A stretch of DNA of 64,000 nucleotides from an uncultured Porphyromonadaceae bacterium (GCA_902493335.1 CABUPJ010000006.1:1-64000); one strand, 5' to 3'. Counted from the first letter of the stretch, positions 33,396 to 43,156 are shown. A program made the numbers and translations. The notes: generated by a model from the letters alone, not told the origin.

Positions 33396-34553
33396 TTAGA
33401 AATACCAGGGATGGTCTTTTGCTCTGGTGATGCCGTTGGAGCCTTCGTTGCCGGCAATTCTGACAGCATGAAGGAAAGGCGTCGTGAGATATGACGGACT
33501 CTTGGGGTCGACGCTGTTGCGTTTGACGCGGCCTGACGAGTGGACATAATTGCCGTCATGGTCATAGATTGCCACGTGTGTCACACGACCGGTGTCGGCA
33601 TTGCCGAAGAAGAGCAGGTCGCCGGCCTGACATGCCGGCCAGTCGGTGGCCTCGATGCGTGTGCCTGTAAGCGCCTGCTGCGAGGCGTCGCGCATCAGTA
33701 TTATGCCGTTCGACAGATAGCTGACCTTAGCCAGACCCGAACAGTCAAGGCTTTTGACTGAAGTTCCGCCCCAAAGATAGGGAGTGCCCTCCATCGAGTA
33801 GGCCGTATCGAGAATCTTCTGTGCGTCGAACGGCTGATCGGCCCAGACCTCTATCGGCGTGATGGCTTCACTGTCAACCCATCCGCGGCGACCGTCGGGT
33901 GTGGCTATTTCCGTGCGGCCGGATTCTGTTCTGCCTGTGGGACAGACGATATTGCCGTTGACAAGATCCGTGACGACGTCGCGCAGACCCGAAGCCGTCG
34001 GCGTGTTATATGCGCGTGTCTGATAAATTGACGTGACAACAGAGCGCGGCATATGGCGCCATTGCGCCATCTCCCGGGCTGTGCGGCTGACGATAGACGA
34101 ATTGGTCACCCAGGCGATATATCCGTCGGGGGTCTGGACGCGAGTCCAGCCGTCTCGCTGTTCGATGACACGCAGCGGCATGCCCATGATTGCCTGCGAC
34201 GCCATCTCGCCGGCATGTGACGGACGCGTGCGAAGACAGGCTACAGAAATCAGAGGTGTGGCCCACAGGTCGGTGCCGGCCACTGTCAGCGAGTCGACAT
34301 ATTCGATGCCGGCCTCGGCGAGTGCCTTGCGCAGCGAGTCGGCTACAGTGGCCTCCGATATAAGACCTTTGACAACAATCTTGCCGTTGTCGGCGGTTGT
34401 GCCGGTGACTTCATAGACTATCTGACGGCTGTCAGGAGCCATGCTCTTGCCGACGGCAGTGATGATTTCCGTCGCGTTGCCGGCGGCAGAGACTTTGACC
34501 GCAAGAGTCGATAATATAAGTATCGTCGATATGATGGTTATTAAGCGTGTCAT
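33396..34553 (-). CDS. NlpC/P60 (C40) endopeptidase with SH3 domains
   Basis: A 385-residue exported murein peptidase. A signal sequence (1-23) is followed by SH3-like domains (AIMGMPLRVIEQRDGWTRVQ, near residues 120-190, and a second near 200-245). The C40 domain has catalytic Cys271 (SLDCSGLAKVSY) and His in GRVTHVAIYDHDG. It resembles dipeptidyl-peptidase VI of Bacteroides, which cuts gamma-D-Glu-diamino-acid bonds and frees L-Ala-D-Glu, the epimerase substrate. Its ATG overlaps the stop of the transglutaminase-like gene by 4 bp. Confidence 0.9.
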   Translation of the reverse strand: MTRLITIISTILILSTLAVKVSAAGNATEIITAVGKSMAPDSRQIVYEVTGTTADNGKIVVKGLISEATVADSLRKALAEAGIEYVDSLTVAGTDLWATPLISVACLRTRPSHAGEMASQAIMGMPLRVIEQRDGWTRVQTPDGYIAWVTNSSIVSRTAREMAQWRHMPRSVVTSIYQTRAYNTPTASGLRDVVTDLVNGNIVCPTGRTESGRTEIATPDGRRGWVDSEAITPIEVWADQPFDAQKILDTAYSMEGTPYLWGGTSVKSLDCSGLAKVSYLSNGIILMRDASQQALTGTRIEATDWPACQAGDLLFFGNADTGRVTHVAIYDHDGNYVHSSGRVKRNSVDPKSPSYLTTPFLHAVRIAGNEGSNGITRAKDHPWYF

Positions 34554-35902
34554 TTGAGTTCGTTGATGTTTTTGGGAGTTATGCTAATGAGTTCAAGGTG
34601 GCTGTCCCAGCCAGGATAGAAGAGATTGCCGCGCGTCGACTCGACTTCGCCGAGCTGAAAGTCGACGGTCTCGCTGCGCACGAATTTTTTAGCGGGATAG
34701 AGTTTGCCGCAGACGCCTTTGTTCGAGGCGAGACGGTGGGCGTCCATGCCGTGAGAATAGAATTTTTCGATGCGTCCGTCGCCCGAGTTGATATAGCGGC
34801 CGAACGACACATCGACAGGCACCCAGCCCACACCTTCAAAGTAGACCTCGGCCCAGTCGTGGAGGTTCTTCTCTCCGGGATGAAGCATCCATCCGCTCTC
34901 CCACCGCGCCGGTATGCCGAGCGATCTCATCAGCGAGATATAGAGCAGTGACACCTGTCCGCAGTCGCCGTGACCTTCGTCAATGACATACCGGGGTATA
35001 CACTCTATCGTGCTGTATTCGCGCGCACCGGCCCACGGATAGCGGGCGATGATGTAGTCGTAGACAAGCTCGCTGCACTCAAACGGGTCGGTGGCATCGC
35101 CGACGATGGCGCGGGCGAGCGAGTCGGCCTTTATGATATGCGGAGCCTCGAAGGCTGTGTAGTGGCGATATAGCTCCGAAGCTTTGTCATAGGGCTTTAT
35201 ATTGGCTCTGATATATTCGGGCGAGAAATATTCGCCGAGGTTGTCAAAGCTGACCGTACACTCGAAGTGGGTCGGTCTGCCTTCGGTGACAGACTGTTCA
35301 AAATACACTGTATTATGCACCGATGTCTCGGGCGACGAAACAACGCGAGTTTCGGGAAATGACGAGACGATTCTGACATTTTTCTGACGCTGCGTCTCGA
35401 GCGGCAGCGGCATCCATGCGCGCAGCGTATCACCTTTTAGCGCCTCGTTGTAAGGCACGTCGATTGTGAAGCGGTAAGTGACGGCATGCGCCCGGCCGAG
35501 GTCGTTACGGCCGTCACAGCAGGCGATGACCGAGTCGACGTAGGCTATGCGGGCTTTCGAGGCCGCCGCGCCGCGCGGTTTGCCGCCACCGTTCATGGCC
35601 GGATTCAATAGCGCCAGATTGCGGGGCGACTTGCGGTGCATATACTCGACACCGTCGATGACACGCGTCTCGACATAGTGTCTGTCGACAAACTCACGTA
35701 TGTCAGCGTCGCTGACTTCGGGATGAAGCTTTTTAATCATCTCTGTGGCCTCGGGCATCGTCAGCGAGAAGTCAGACTTCAGACGCGAGGCTATCGCCGC
35801 CGCCGAGTCGGCTTCGAGCCACACCGGTGTGTCGGCTGCCGCGACGGCGCCTGTAAACATCGCGGCCGCTGATAATGTGATGGCTGTTTTCAGTAGTTTC
35901 AT
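34550..35902 (-). CDS. Transglutaminase-like periplasmic protein
   Basis: A 450-residue protein with a signal peptide (to about VAAAD, residue 23). The transglutaminase core carries the full Cys-His-Asp triad: Cys314 in GHGDCGQVSLLY, His in NLHDWAEVYFEGVGW, and Asp in PVDVSFG. The N-terminal half is beta-rich (DVPYNEALKGDTLRAWMPLP). Bacterial members of this type are mostly peptidases or amidases rather than cross-linkers. Within this operon a role in trimming murein peptides is plausible. The start lies 3 bp downstream of the CBM9-like gene's stop. Confidence 0.87.
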   Translation of the reverse strand: MKLLKTAITLSAAAMFTGAVAAADTPVWLEADSAAAIASRLKSDFSLTMPEATEMIKKLHPEVSDADIREFVDRHYVETRVIDGVEYMHRKSPRNLALLNPAMNGGGKPRGAAASKARIAYVDSVIACCDGRNDLGRAHAVTYRFTIDVPYNEALKGDTLRAWMPLPLETQRQKNVRIVSSFPETRVVSSPETSVHNTVYFEQSVTEGRPTHFECTVSFDNLGEYFSPEYIRANIKPYDKASELYRHYTAFEAPHIIKADSLARAIVGDATDPFECSELVYDYIIARYPWAGAREYSTIECIPRYVIDEGHGDCGQVSLLYISLMRSLGIPARWESGWMLHPGEKNLHDWAEVYFEGVGWVPVDVSFGRYINSGDGRIEKFYSHGMDAHRLASNKGVCGKLYPAKKFVRSETVDFQLGEVESTRGNLFYPGWDSHLELISITPKNINELK

Positions 35903-35905
35903 GGT

Positions 35906-36571
35906 TTATTTAAGAATTATGTCACCGAAGAATTCGGGACGGTGAAAATCAGGTTTGTCTGTTTCAATCGGATTCCAGCTCATATAGTGAGGCTGTGTCG
36001 CCGCCGAAGCGCATTTATAGAAATTGCCTCGCATGGCTATCGGTTCGCCGTGATATTCCACACCCATCAGGTCGAGGGGTATGACGACGAGGAGATTCCA
36101 TGTAAACAGTCCCTCGAGTTCGCGGAACGGACGCGTACCGCACGACGGGAAGCGTTTTATGCGGGCAAGCTCGTCATCGCTCAGGCGAACAGGCGAACGG
36201 CGCTCGCTGCGGTGCGACGCGTTGATGGCTCCGATGCAGTTGAACTCGAAATTCCAGTATGGAAGCTCACCGGTGGGTTCGACAAAAAATTCGACACACG
36301 AGTCAGCACTGACAGGCGACTGGTTTTCATAATTCTCGGCACGGAGATAATTGCATCTGACAAAAAAATCGATATAGATGTTTTTGCCTGAATGGGCGAT
36401 GGCGAATGTCGTCAGAGGTCGATAAGGATAGATTTTCTCCCAATTGACAGACTCGATAGTGCGTCGCGGCGCGCGCTCGTCGAGACAGTTTATGATATCG
36501 TTGGGATTGTCGAGACTTTCAAGTTCGGCTATCAGCGGCACTTCAAGTTGTTTTGTCCTGCGGTCGGTCAT
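35906..36571 (-). CDS. CBM9-like carbohydrate-binding protein
   Basis: A 221-residue protein without a signal peptide. It has the family pattern: TTFAIAHSGKNIYIDFFVRC, DSCVEFFVEPTG, WNFEFNCIGAINASHR, TWNLLVVIPLDLMG and a C-terminal RGNFYKCA...PHYMSWNPI. CBM9 proteins bind reducing sugar ends; related Bacteroidetes proteins are common beside sugar and murein genes, but their role is not settled. It is cytoplasmic as it stands. Tightly packed in the operon (31 bp from the LysE gene, 3 bp to the next). Confidence 0.8.
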   Translation of the reverse strand: MTDRRTKQLEVPLIAELESLDNPNDIINCLDERAPRRTIESVNWEKIYPYRPLTTFAIAHSGKNIYIDFFVRCNYLRAENYENQSPVSADSCVEFFVEPTGELPYWNFEFNCIGAINASHRSERRSPVRLSDDELARIKRFPSCGTRPFRELEGLFTWNLLVVIPLDLMGVEYHGEPIAMRGNFYKCASAATQPHYMSWNPIETDKPDFHRPEFFGDIILK

Positions 36572-36602
36572 AAACGGCTTATGGCATTATGTTGTGATAA
36601 AA

Positions 36603-37247
36603 TCAGATAAAAAAGTGGTCTTTGACAGCAATCGCCACACCGACAAGAGCCATGACGATAAGCACCGTGCCGATAATGCGGTTTACCAGCCAGAGGGCGC
36701 GCACATTGAAGCGACGGCGGAGCTTGTTGACAAGATATGTCACCATATACCACCATACGACCGCCCCGCCGAGAATGGTGAGGTAGGCCCAAATATAGTG
36801 AAAGAGCTCATACTCCGGCAGAATGAAGTTAAACCGGGCGTAAAGACCTATGATAAAAAAGAGTATCAGCGGATTGGAGAATGTCAGCAAAAAGCCTGTG
36901 ACAAAATCGCTCCAATAGTTGGCCGAACTGTCATCGGCAGTCTGCAGCGAGCGGGTCGGATTCTTCTTGAACAGATATATGCCGAAAGCGACGAGCACAG
37001 AGCCGCCGACAATCTGCAGCATGAACTGATGACGCTCGATCAGCCCGGTGATGAAGCTCACGCAAAAGCCAGTCAGAAGACAGTATATCAGGTCGCTCAT
37101 GGCCGCACCGAGGCCGGTGAAGAACGCCGGCCAGCGACCTTTGCTGAGGGTACGCTGTATTATGAGCATTCCTATCGGCCCCATTGGGGCTGAAATGAGA
37201 ATACCGATGGCGATTCCACGTGGCAATATATAGAGGGCGTGCTCCAA
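36603..37247 (-). CDS. LysE-family amino-acid exporter
   Basis: A 214-residue inner-membrane protein with six hydrophobic segments. The conserved N-terminal block is GIAIGILISAPMGPIGMLII, followed by GLGAAMSDLIYCLLTGF and FSNPLILFFIIGLYARF. Family members export amino acids or small metabolites. As the first gene of the murein-peptide operon it may release excess amino acids, which is inference. A consensus promoter (37271-37301) lies 24 bp upstream. Confidence 0.9.
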   Translation of the reverse strand: MEHALYILPRGIAIGILISAPMGPIGMLIIQRTLSKGRWPAFFTGLGAAMSDLIYCLLTGFCVSFITGLIERHQFMLQIVGGSVLVAFGIYLFKKNPTRSLQTADDSSANYWSDFVTGFLLTFSNPLILFFIIGLYARFNFILPEYELFHYIWAYLTILGGAVVWWYMVTYLVNKLRRRFNVRALWLVNRIIGTVLIVMALVGVAIAVKDHFFI

Positions 37248-37270
37248 TTTATGCTGATAACTTTAATAAG

Positions 37271-37301
37271 CAAATTTACAAAACTTTGTTTTATATACAA
37301 A
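37271..37301 (-). promoter_or_regulatory. Consensus promoter of the LysE-to-epimerase operon
   Basis: Minus strand TTTG (37301-37298), 19-bp spacer, TAAATTTG (37278-37271). It is the only good promoter seen before the five-gene operon 37247-32211. Confidence 0.75.
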
Positions 37302-37303
37302 AC

Positions 37304-37351
37304 AAAAAACTCGGCCTGCGGTATCAATCATACCCGCAGACCGAGTTTTTT
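37304..37351 (-). terminator. Terminator after the GH13 gene
   Basis: Stem AAAAAACTCGG-C-CTGCGG pairing with CCGCAG-A-CCGAGTTTTTT around an AT-rich loop, with A and T runs on both sides. It insulates the amylase gene from the LysE operon promoter, which begins only a few bases away. Confidence 0.88.
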
Positions 37352-37371
37352 AATAAAATTTATACGCAGCG

Positions 37372-40164
37372 TTACTTCACGACGACTTTTGATGTCGTGC
37401 CGTCGACATTGACAATGTATACACCGGCAGGAACACTGAGCGACGGCATCATGCGGCCGCTGAGGTCATATACGGCTGCCGATTCATATTCGCCCGTGAT
37501 GATGATTTCGCCGTAGCCGCCCATGACAATCGCAGACGCAGCACCGTCAGCAACGATATCGCCGACACCCGTCGTGCTGTTTGTCGCAAAGATTGCAAAG
37601 CTGTGCGCGGGAGCAGTCACACTGACGTTCTTGCCGCTTGCGTTAAGTTTGGCATCGAAGCCGGGAGTAGCGCACACGAGATAACTGTTCGTCGGCGACA
37701 GAAGCGTGGCCGAGGTGCTGATCGTGCGGCTTGAGCCGCCGGTATTCGAGTTGATGAATGCAATCACTTCTTTGTCGGCCGTCGTCAGGCGCAGTGTGCG
37801 GTTGACGCTCATGGCCGAACCGAGACCGGTGGCTGCGAAAGTGGCCTCGCGGCTGAAGAGGTCGGGATTCTTCTGACGCAGCCAGCAGAGCTGACGGTAG
37901 ATGTCAAGCAGCGCCGCGCTGTTGGCGTCGTTGAGCAGATACCAGTCGACGATTTTCGGGTCGGTGTTGTTGCCGCCGCTGTTTTTTGTATTCTGGTCGT
38001 CGCCGAGTTCGCCGAACTGCCAGATCATTTTCGGACCGGGGGTCATAAGCATCGTGGCGGCGAGCGAACCGAGACGCTTGAAGCTTGTCTCGCGGTTATT
38101 CTTCACGGCGGCGATGCCATAGCTGTTGTTCTTGAAGGCCATGCGCTCCTCGTCATGACTCTCGGCATATGCCACTGTCGAGCCCCACGGACGGTTGTCC
38201 TGACGTGTCGAGAGGAAGCAGGTCGTCAGTGCGCCAGAACCGGCGCTCTCGCCGTAACCCATCGTGAACTGGCATGAGTTGTAGTTTATGTTGGCCCACT
38301 GAAGCTGACCGTCGTTGCCGAGCTCGATTTCTTCCTGTGCCTGGGCGAGATCTTCATTGATATGGATACCTTTGGGCTTGACCGATTTGATGACAGAGTG
38401 GATGCGTTTCATGCGGGCGATGCGCGATGCATTGTAGCTGTCTGTGCCATTGCTGTAGCTGTCATTGTTGCCGAGACCTTTGACGAGGTCGAAGCGGAAG
38501 CCGTCGACATTATATTTTTCCATCCAGTAACGTACGGCGTCGTCCCACTGGCGGTCGACAAGAGGATAGCCCTGGTTCCAGTCATTGAGCACGCTGTACT
38601 GATGCGGAGCGGTCTCGTTGTAGAATGGATTCTGTTTGATGGGATACATCTGATACCATGGATGCAGGCCGTCGCTCTGATTGAAGACAATGTCGAGTAT
38701 CACAGCTATGCCGTTGCGGTGACATTCGTCGATAAAGTCCTTGTAGTCTGTCGGCGAACCGTAGGCCTTGTCGGGAGCCATATAGAAGTTGGTGTTGTAG
38801 CCCCACGAACTGTTGCCGTTGAATTCCATGATAGGCATAAGCTCTACGGCATTGACGCCAAGGCTCTTGATATAGGGTATGCGTTCGATGGCCTGACGCA
38901 CTGTACCGTTTCCGTTGGCCTCGCCGTCTGTGCCGGTGAAGTCGCGCAGAAGCATTTCGTAGATGACAAGATTGTCATGGTCGGGGATTTCAAACGAACT
39001 CCATTTGTAGTCATCGAGGTCGCCACGGTATACGGCGAGCATGATGCCGTCGAATTTCTCATAGGGGTATTTAGGCATATCGGGCCATACGTCGGCATTA
39101 ATCCACTTATCGCTGTAGCAGTCAAGCACAAGGTGGGCATAGGGGTCTGCGACGCTGTAAACACCGTCGACGAGGTAGTAGTAGGGATAATACTTATCAT
39201 TGTCAAGACCTTTGACCGTGATCCAGAAATAACGCGCTCCGTTATAGTCCTGATAATTCATCGTATTTGTCGACAGGACCTCATAATCGTCCCACGAGGG
39301 CACGAGCACCACGCTGGTCTTGCCGGGAGCAGCCAGACAGAATGTCACCGAACCGTCGGCACCCTTGACCGCGCCCATGACAGGCACGCCGCCGGGATAG
39401 TTGGCCGCTGTCGAAGGCTGGGGCCATGCCACGTTGATAGTCTCCGTATAAGTCTTGCCTCCGTAAACGGCAGTGCCGACAACCTTATATGTGCCTATAC
39501 CCGAGAACGTATAGCTTTTTGTCAGCAAAGCAGTGCCCTTGGCCTCGGCTATCACAGTGCCGTTGACACTGATCGACAGGTCGGCCGCGGTGCTGGCATT
39601 GACGGTGAACGTCATCGTCGTCTCTTTGCTGATGACCGTCGACGTTGCGTCGGTGACAAGGTTCATCGCGAATCCCGACGGATGCACGTCGACAAAGATG
39701 TCGCCGCCGGCGGCAGTCTTGCCCTGACGGTTGCCGTTGGCGTCGCGGAAGACGAGGGCTATCTTCTGGATGTGCTCCGAAGCGTCCTTGATACCGAAAT
39801 ATGACCGTATATCGCCTATTTTCAGTTCATAGGTATTCGGAGAGACATATGTCAGCGTATTCTTGGGCAGATTTGACGTCTGGCTTGTCGAGCCGTCAGA
39901 TGCAGGCCAGTCGGTCACGACATATTTCCAGTCTGAAGTCGACACACTCTTTGAAGTGATGACGCCGATATGGGCATACACTTTGGTCGACTGAGGCAGG
40001 TTCGCCAGGCCGTTGTTGCCCAACGGCGAGTCTGCATGATAAGTAAGAACAATGTCTTTGCTGTCCTCCTGAAGAATTGGAGGATAGCTCGTTACGATTT
40101 GAGCTGTGGCGGCAAAAGCGCAGACACACAGCCAGGAAGCAAGGAGTAAAATGATTTTTCTCAT
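37372..40164 (-). CDS. Secreted GH13 alpha-amylase / pullulanase-type enzyme
   Basis: A 930-residue protein; the start at 40164 gives signal peptide MRKIILLLASWLCVCAFAAT. Order: N-terminal beta domains (about 30-260), an E-set/CBM48-like domain (PVMGAVKGADGSVTFCLAAPGKTSVVLV), then a GH13 barrel with region I VILDIVFNQSD, nucleophile Asp in DGFRFDLVKG, proposed acid Glu in GIHINEDLAQ, and ESHDEERM. The C-terminus (AAVYDLSGRMM, then PAGVYIVNVDG) is a T9SS-like tail, so cell-surface or secreted. It should cut alpha-1,4 and/or alpha-1,6 glucans. It stands alone, not in a starch PUL. Promoter at 40238-40268. Confidence 0.9.
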   Translation of the reverse strand: MRKIILLLASWLCVCAFAATAQIVTSYPPILQEDSKDIVLTYHADSPLGNNGLANLPQSTKVYAHIGVITSKSVSTSDWKYVVTDWPASDGSTSQTSNLPKNTLTYVSPNTYELKIGDIRSYFGIKDASEHIQKIALVFRDANGNRQGKTAAGGDIFVDVHPSGFAMNLVTDATSTVISKETTMTFTVNASTAADLSISVNGTVIAEAKGTALLTKSYTFSGIGTYKVVGTAVYGGKTYTETINVAWPQPSTAANYPGGVPVMGAVKGADGSVTFCLAAPGKTSVVLVPSWDDYEVLSTNTMNYQDYNGARYFWITVKGLDNDKYYPYYYLVDGVYSVADPYAHLVLDCYSDKWINADVWPDMPKYPYEKFDGIMLAVYRGDLDDYKWSSFEIPDHDNLVIYEMLLRDFTGTDGEANGNGTVRQAIERIPYIKSLGVNAVELMPIMEFNGNSSWGYNTNFYMAPDKAYGSPTDYKDFIDECHRNGIAVILDIVFNQSDGLHPWYQMYPIKQNPFYNETAPHQYSVLNDWNQGYPLVDRQWDDAVRYWMEKYNVDGFRFDLVKGLGNNDSYSNGTDSYNASRIARMKRIHSVIKSVKPKGIHINEDLAQAQEEIELGNDGQLQWANINYNSCQFTMGYGESAGSGALTTCFLSTRQDNRPWGSTVAYAESHDEERMAFKNNSYGIAAVKNNRETSFKRLGSLAATMLMTPGPKMIWQFGELGDDQNTKNSGGNNTDPKIVDWYLLNDANSAALLDIYRQLCWLRQKNPDLFSREATFAATGLGSAMSVNRTLRLTTADKEVIAFINSNTGGSSRTISTSATLLSPTNSYLVCATPGFDAKLNASGKNVSVTAPAHSFAIFATNSTTGVGDIVADGAASAIVMGGYGEIIITGEYESAAVYDLSGRMMPSLSVPAGVYIVNVDGTTSKVVVK

Positions 40165-40237
40165 CAAGGCGTAAGGTTTAGATTGAAAAGTAATAATTTT
40201 ATAATCTCTACAAAAGTCCATGTCTTTCATGGTCTTG

Positions 40238-40268
40238 CAAAGATAATAATTATATGACACACCCCAAA
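40238..40268 (-). promoter_or_regulatory. Promoter of the GH13 gene
   Basis: Minus strand TTTG (40268-40265), 19-bp spacer, TATCTTTG (40245-40238). The leader would be about 65 nt to the ATG at 40164. Confidence 0.75.
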
Positions 40269-40321
40269 ACCAATGCTAAAAAATCCGTCCTAAAATTTTA
40301 AACGGCTTTTGTTATGACGTG

Positions 40322-43060
40322 TCAACCTTTTGTAGCCAGACGGTCGCGCAACTCGGTAGGAGTCTCGCCGTATGCCTCCTTGTAACAGCGTGAGAAATAG
40401 GCCGGAGTCGAGAAACCGACTTCATAGGCGATTTCGCCTATGGTCTTTTGGGTCTTGGCGAGCAGCTCGCGCGAGCGTTTGAGACGGATGTTGCGCAGAA
40501 GCTCGACGGGTGTATAGTTGGTCAGAGCCTTGATCTTGCGGTAGAACTGCGAGCGACCGAGCCCCATCTTCGAGGCAAGGACATCGACGTTGAGCTCGGG
40601 ATCACCCATCTCGGCAGCGACAATCTCGAGGAAGCGGCTGTAGAACTCGTTCTCGACATCGCCCGCTTGAACAGGAGCGGCGCTTCCGGCATGAGGCCTG
40701 ACATCAGTGACCGTCGTACCCGAACTATACAGTTCCTTGATAAGACGGCGATTGGCAATCAGATTCTTACAACGCGATTTAAGCACCTCGGCGTTGAACG
40801 GTTTGGCAAGATAACCGTCGGCGCCGCTTTCGTATCCCTGGGCGCGTTGCTCGTCCATCGAACAGGCAGTGAGAAGCAGCACGGGAATATGTGATGTCGA
40901 CATCTCGCTCTTGATGCGACGGCAGCACTCAAGACCGTCCATGACAGGCATCATGACGTCACAGATGATAAGATCGGGCACATATTTGGCCGCGAGTCTG
41001 ACGCCCTCGCGTCCGTTGGCGGCACTGACGACGGTATACTCGTCACTGACAAGTTCGGTTATAAGATGACGTATGTCCTCGTTGTCATCAATGACGAGCA
41101 GCAGCGGTTTGTCGGGGTCGAGGCTCTGCGGCTCGGGCTCGATGACGCCGAGCTCGAGCTCGACACCGTCGGCAGTTATTATCTGCGGAGCTATCCGCTC
41201 GGCCTCGGCGGCAATGTGTGTCACCGGGATTGTGACCGTAAACTTAGTGCCCTCGCCGAGACGGCTGTCAGCGGTGATAGTGCCTCCATGAAGTTCGACA
41301 AAAGCCTTGGCGAGCGACAGGCCGATGCCCGAACCGTTGGGATGCACCTTGTCGACCTGGAAAAAGCGGTCGAAGATATTGCCGAGATCCTCTGCCGAAA
41401 TGCCCTTGCCGGTGTCTTCGACGCCAAGCACAAAATTATCAGCGGCGACACAAGCCTTTATGGTAATAGAACCATTATCGGGCGTATATTTGAAGGCGTT
41501 GGAAACGAGATTGAAAAAGACGCGTTCTATCTTCTCGGGGTCGACGGCCATTGAGAAATCATCGGAAAGAGCGACGTCAATCTTCAGTTTTATATCGCGT
41601 TTGCGGGCTATGGCGTTGAACGACTCGCCCCAGTCGAGCAACAGCCGGCGGAGGCAGACTTCGACGAGGTTGATCTCGAGCTTGCCGTTCTCATACTTTC
41701 TGAAATCGAGAATCTGATTGATGAGACGACGCAGAATCTTGACGTTTTTATTGGCTATGTGCATCAGCGTCTTCTGCTGCGGCGTGAGGTTGTCAGCTCC
41801 GGCGAGCTGTTCGACAGGCTCGGCGATAAGCGTCAGAGGTGTCCGCAGATCGTGCGATACATTGGTAAAGAAGATGAGTTTCGACTGTGTGGCGGCTGCA
41901 AGCTGTTCGTTGAGTTCTTTCTGTGTGTCTCGCTGTGCTTCGAGGAGACGGTTCTGTTCAAGAAGCTGTTGCTGATGGCGTTTGCGCTGCCAGTAGGCAC
42001 GCAGCACAAGAAAAAGGATGCCGAGCACGAGCAACAATATCGCGACCGAGGCATAAAAGAGTGTCGTCTGCGCCGAGTGTCGCACCCAGAAATCGTCGAC
42101 CTGACTCTTGAGGACCTTTATTTTTGCCGATTCGTCTTTCAGCGACTCGTTCTGCAGCAGCAATATATCGGCGTTGGTAATGTCGACTGGCGATGAGACG
42201 GGTATCTTGGCGACAGTGTCATAAGGCTCGCCACGTAGTATCGCCAGAGCCGTGCGCACGAGTCTGTGACCCTCTGTCGGATAGATGAAAGTGGCGTCGA
42301 TCACACTGTCGACGACGGCCCTGATGCCGATTTCGGGAGCGGCATCTATGCCTATGACCTTTATGTCGAGACCTTTTCGGCGCGCGACCTCAGAGGCGGC
42401 GATGGCCATGCGGTCGTTATGGGCATAGACCATGTCGACATCGCGGTAAATGTCGAGGAGCGAATCGGCCACGACGGCTGCGTCGTCATAGTTCCAGTTG
42501 CCGTATGCCGTGGCGACGATGTCGAGACCCTCGTCGCGGGCGCCGTCGGCAAAACCATCGTGACGTCCTGTCGCCGGTGTCGAGCCGCCGAGACCATATA
42601 TCTCGATGACCTTACCCCCGGGACCGAGCAGGTGACGGGCATAATGGGCAGCCGAACGGCCGATGCCATAGTTGTCGATGCCCTGATAGGCCGTATATGT
42701 GTTGCCGTGGATATTGCGGTCAAAGACTATGACAGGCGTGCCCGACTCATAAACCTCGCGGATGACCGGGGTGATGGCGTCGGCCTCGTTGGGCGCGGCG
42801 ATGATGATGTCGAAACCGTTGTCTTTGAAATATCTTATATCCAATACCTGCTTTTCATTGCTGTCGTCGGCCGAACGTATTTCGACAGATGCCTCGGGAT
42901 GAAACATAATCTCGCGGTTAATCTCATCGTTCATCTTCGCGCGCCAGTCGTCGTTGCTGCATTGCGAGATGCCGATGCGATAATGCTTTTCTTCCTTGCA
43001 TGACGCGATTATTACCGGCAGAAAAAGGGCGATAAATATATATAAGTGAATCCGTTTCAT
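40322..43060 (-). CDS. Hybrid two-component regulator, fructose-sensing (BT1754-like)
   Basis: A 912-residue one-protein signalling chain. After the signal region and Cys20 comes a periplasmic LacI/RbsB-type sugar-binding domain (about 28-310: YRIGISQCSNDDWRAKM, DIIIAAPNEADAITPVI, VIEIYGLGGSTPATGRHDGF). A TM helix follows (337-361), then a histidine kinase (His403 in NVSHDLRTP, G box GKGISAEDLGNIFDRFF), a receiver (phospho-Asp701 in CDVMMP) and an AraC-type DNA-binding domain (800-912). In B. thetaiotaomicron BT1754, a regulator with this sensor type, binds fructose and switches on the levan PUL. It diverges from the GH32 gene; its likely sites are the shared 16-mers at 43141 and 48391. Confidence 0.93.
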   Translation of the reverse strand: MKRIHLYIFIALFLPVIIASCKEEKHYRIGISQCSNDDWRAKMNDEINREIMFHPEASVEIRSADDSNEKQVLDIRYFKDNGFDIIIAAPNEADAITPVIREVYESGTPVIVFDRNIHGNTYTAYQGIDNYGIGRSAAHYARHLLGPGGKVIEIYGLGGSTPATGRHDGFADGARDEGLDIVATAYGNWNYDDAAVVADSLLDIYRDVDMVYAHNDRMAIAASEVARRKGLDIKVIGIDAAPEIGIRAVVDSVIDATFIYPTEGHRLVRTALAILRGEPYDTVAKIPVSSPVDITNADILLLQNESLKDESAKIKVLKSQVDDFWVRHSAQTTLFYASVAILLLVLGILFLVLRAYWQRKRHQQQLLEQNRLLEAQRDTQKELNEQLAAATQSKLIFFTNVSHDLRTPLTLIAEPVEQLAGADNLTPQQKTLMHIANKNVKILRRLINQILDFRKYENGKLEINLVEVCLRRLLLDWGESFNAIARKRDIKLKIDVALSDDFSMAVDPEKIERVFFNLVSNAFKYTPDNGSITIKACVAADNFVLGVEDTGKGISAEDLGNIFDRFFQVDKVHPNGSGIGLSLAKAFVELHGGTITADSRLGEGTKFTVTIPVTHIAAEAERIAPQIITADGVELELGVIEPEPQSLDPDKPLLLVIDDNEDIRHLITELVSDEYTVVSAANGREGVRLAAKYVPDLIICDVMMPVMDGLECCRRIKSEMSTSHIPVLLLTACSMDEQRAQGYESGADGYLAKPFNAEVLKSRCKNLIANRRLIKELYSSGTTVTDVRPHAGSAAPVQAGDVENEFYSRFLEIVAAEMGDPELNVDVLASKMGLGRSQFYRKIKALTNYTPVELLRNIRLKRSRELLAKTQKTIGEIAYEVGFSTPAYFSRCYKEAYGETPTELRDRLATKG

Positions 43061-43097
43061 GGCAGATACTTATGAATCGTTTTTCATGTTTGCGTGG

Positions 43098-43105
43098 CAA
43101 AGATA
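43098..43105 (-). promoter_or_regulatory. -7 box of the hybrid regulator gene
   Basis: TATCTTTG on the minus strand fits TAnnTTTG, with no clear -33 element; it lies 37 bp before the ATG. Confidence 0.5.
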
Positions 43106-43140
43106 ATGATATTATTATGAAAAACAGGGCTTTTATTTGC

Positions 43141-43156
43141 AAAATTTGTGCAATGC
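43141..43156 (+). promoter_or_regulatory. Candidate regulator-binding site upstream of the GH32 gene
   Basis: AAAATTTGTGCAATGC differs at 2 of 16 positions from 48391-48406 upstream of susC. Both copies are on the plus strand and both end exactly 55 bp before the -7 box. Part of the site recurs nearby: ATTTGTGCAA at 43144-43153 and 43160-43169, 16 bp apart. This direct-repeat form suits an AraC-type activator. Confidence 0.65.

Noticed and set aside
38362..39804. 480-residue open frame opposite the GH13 gene
   Set aside because: Antisense to a clear amylase; composition follows the complementary codons and no domain is visible.
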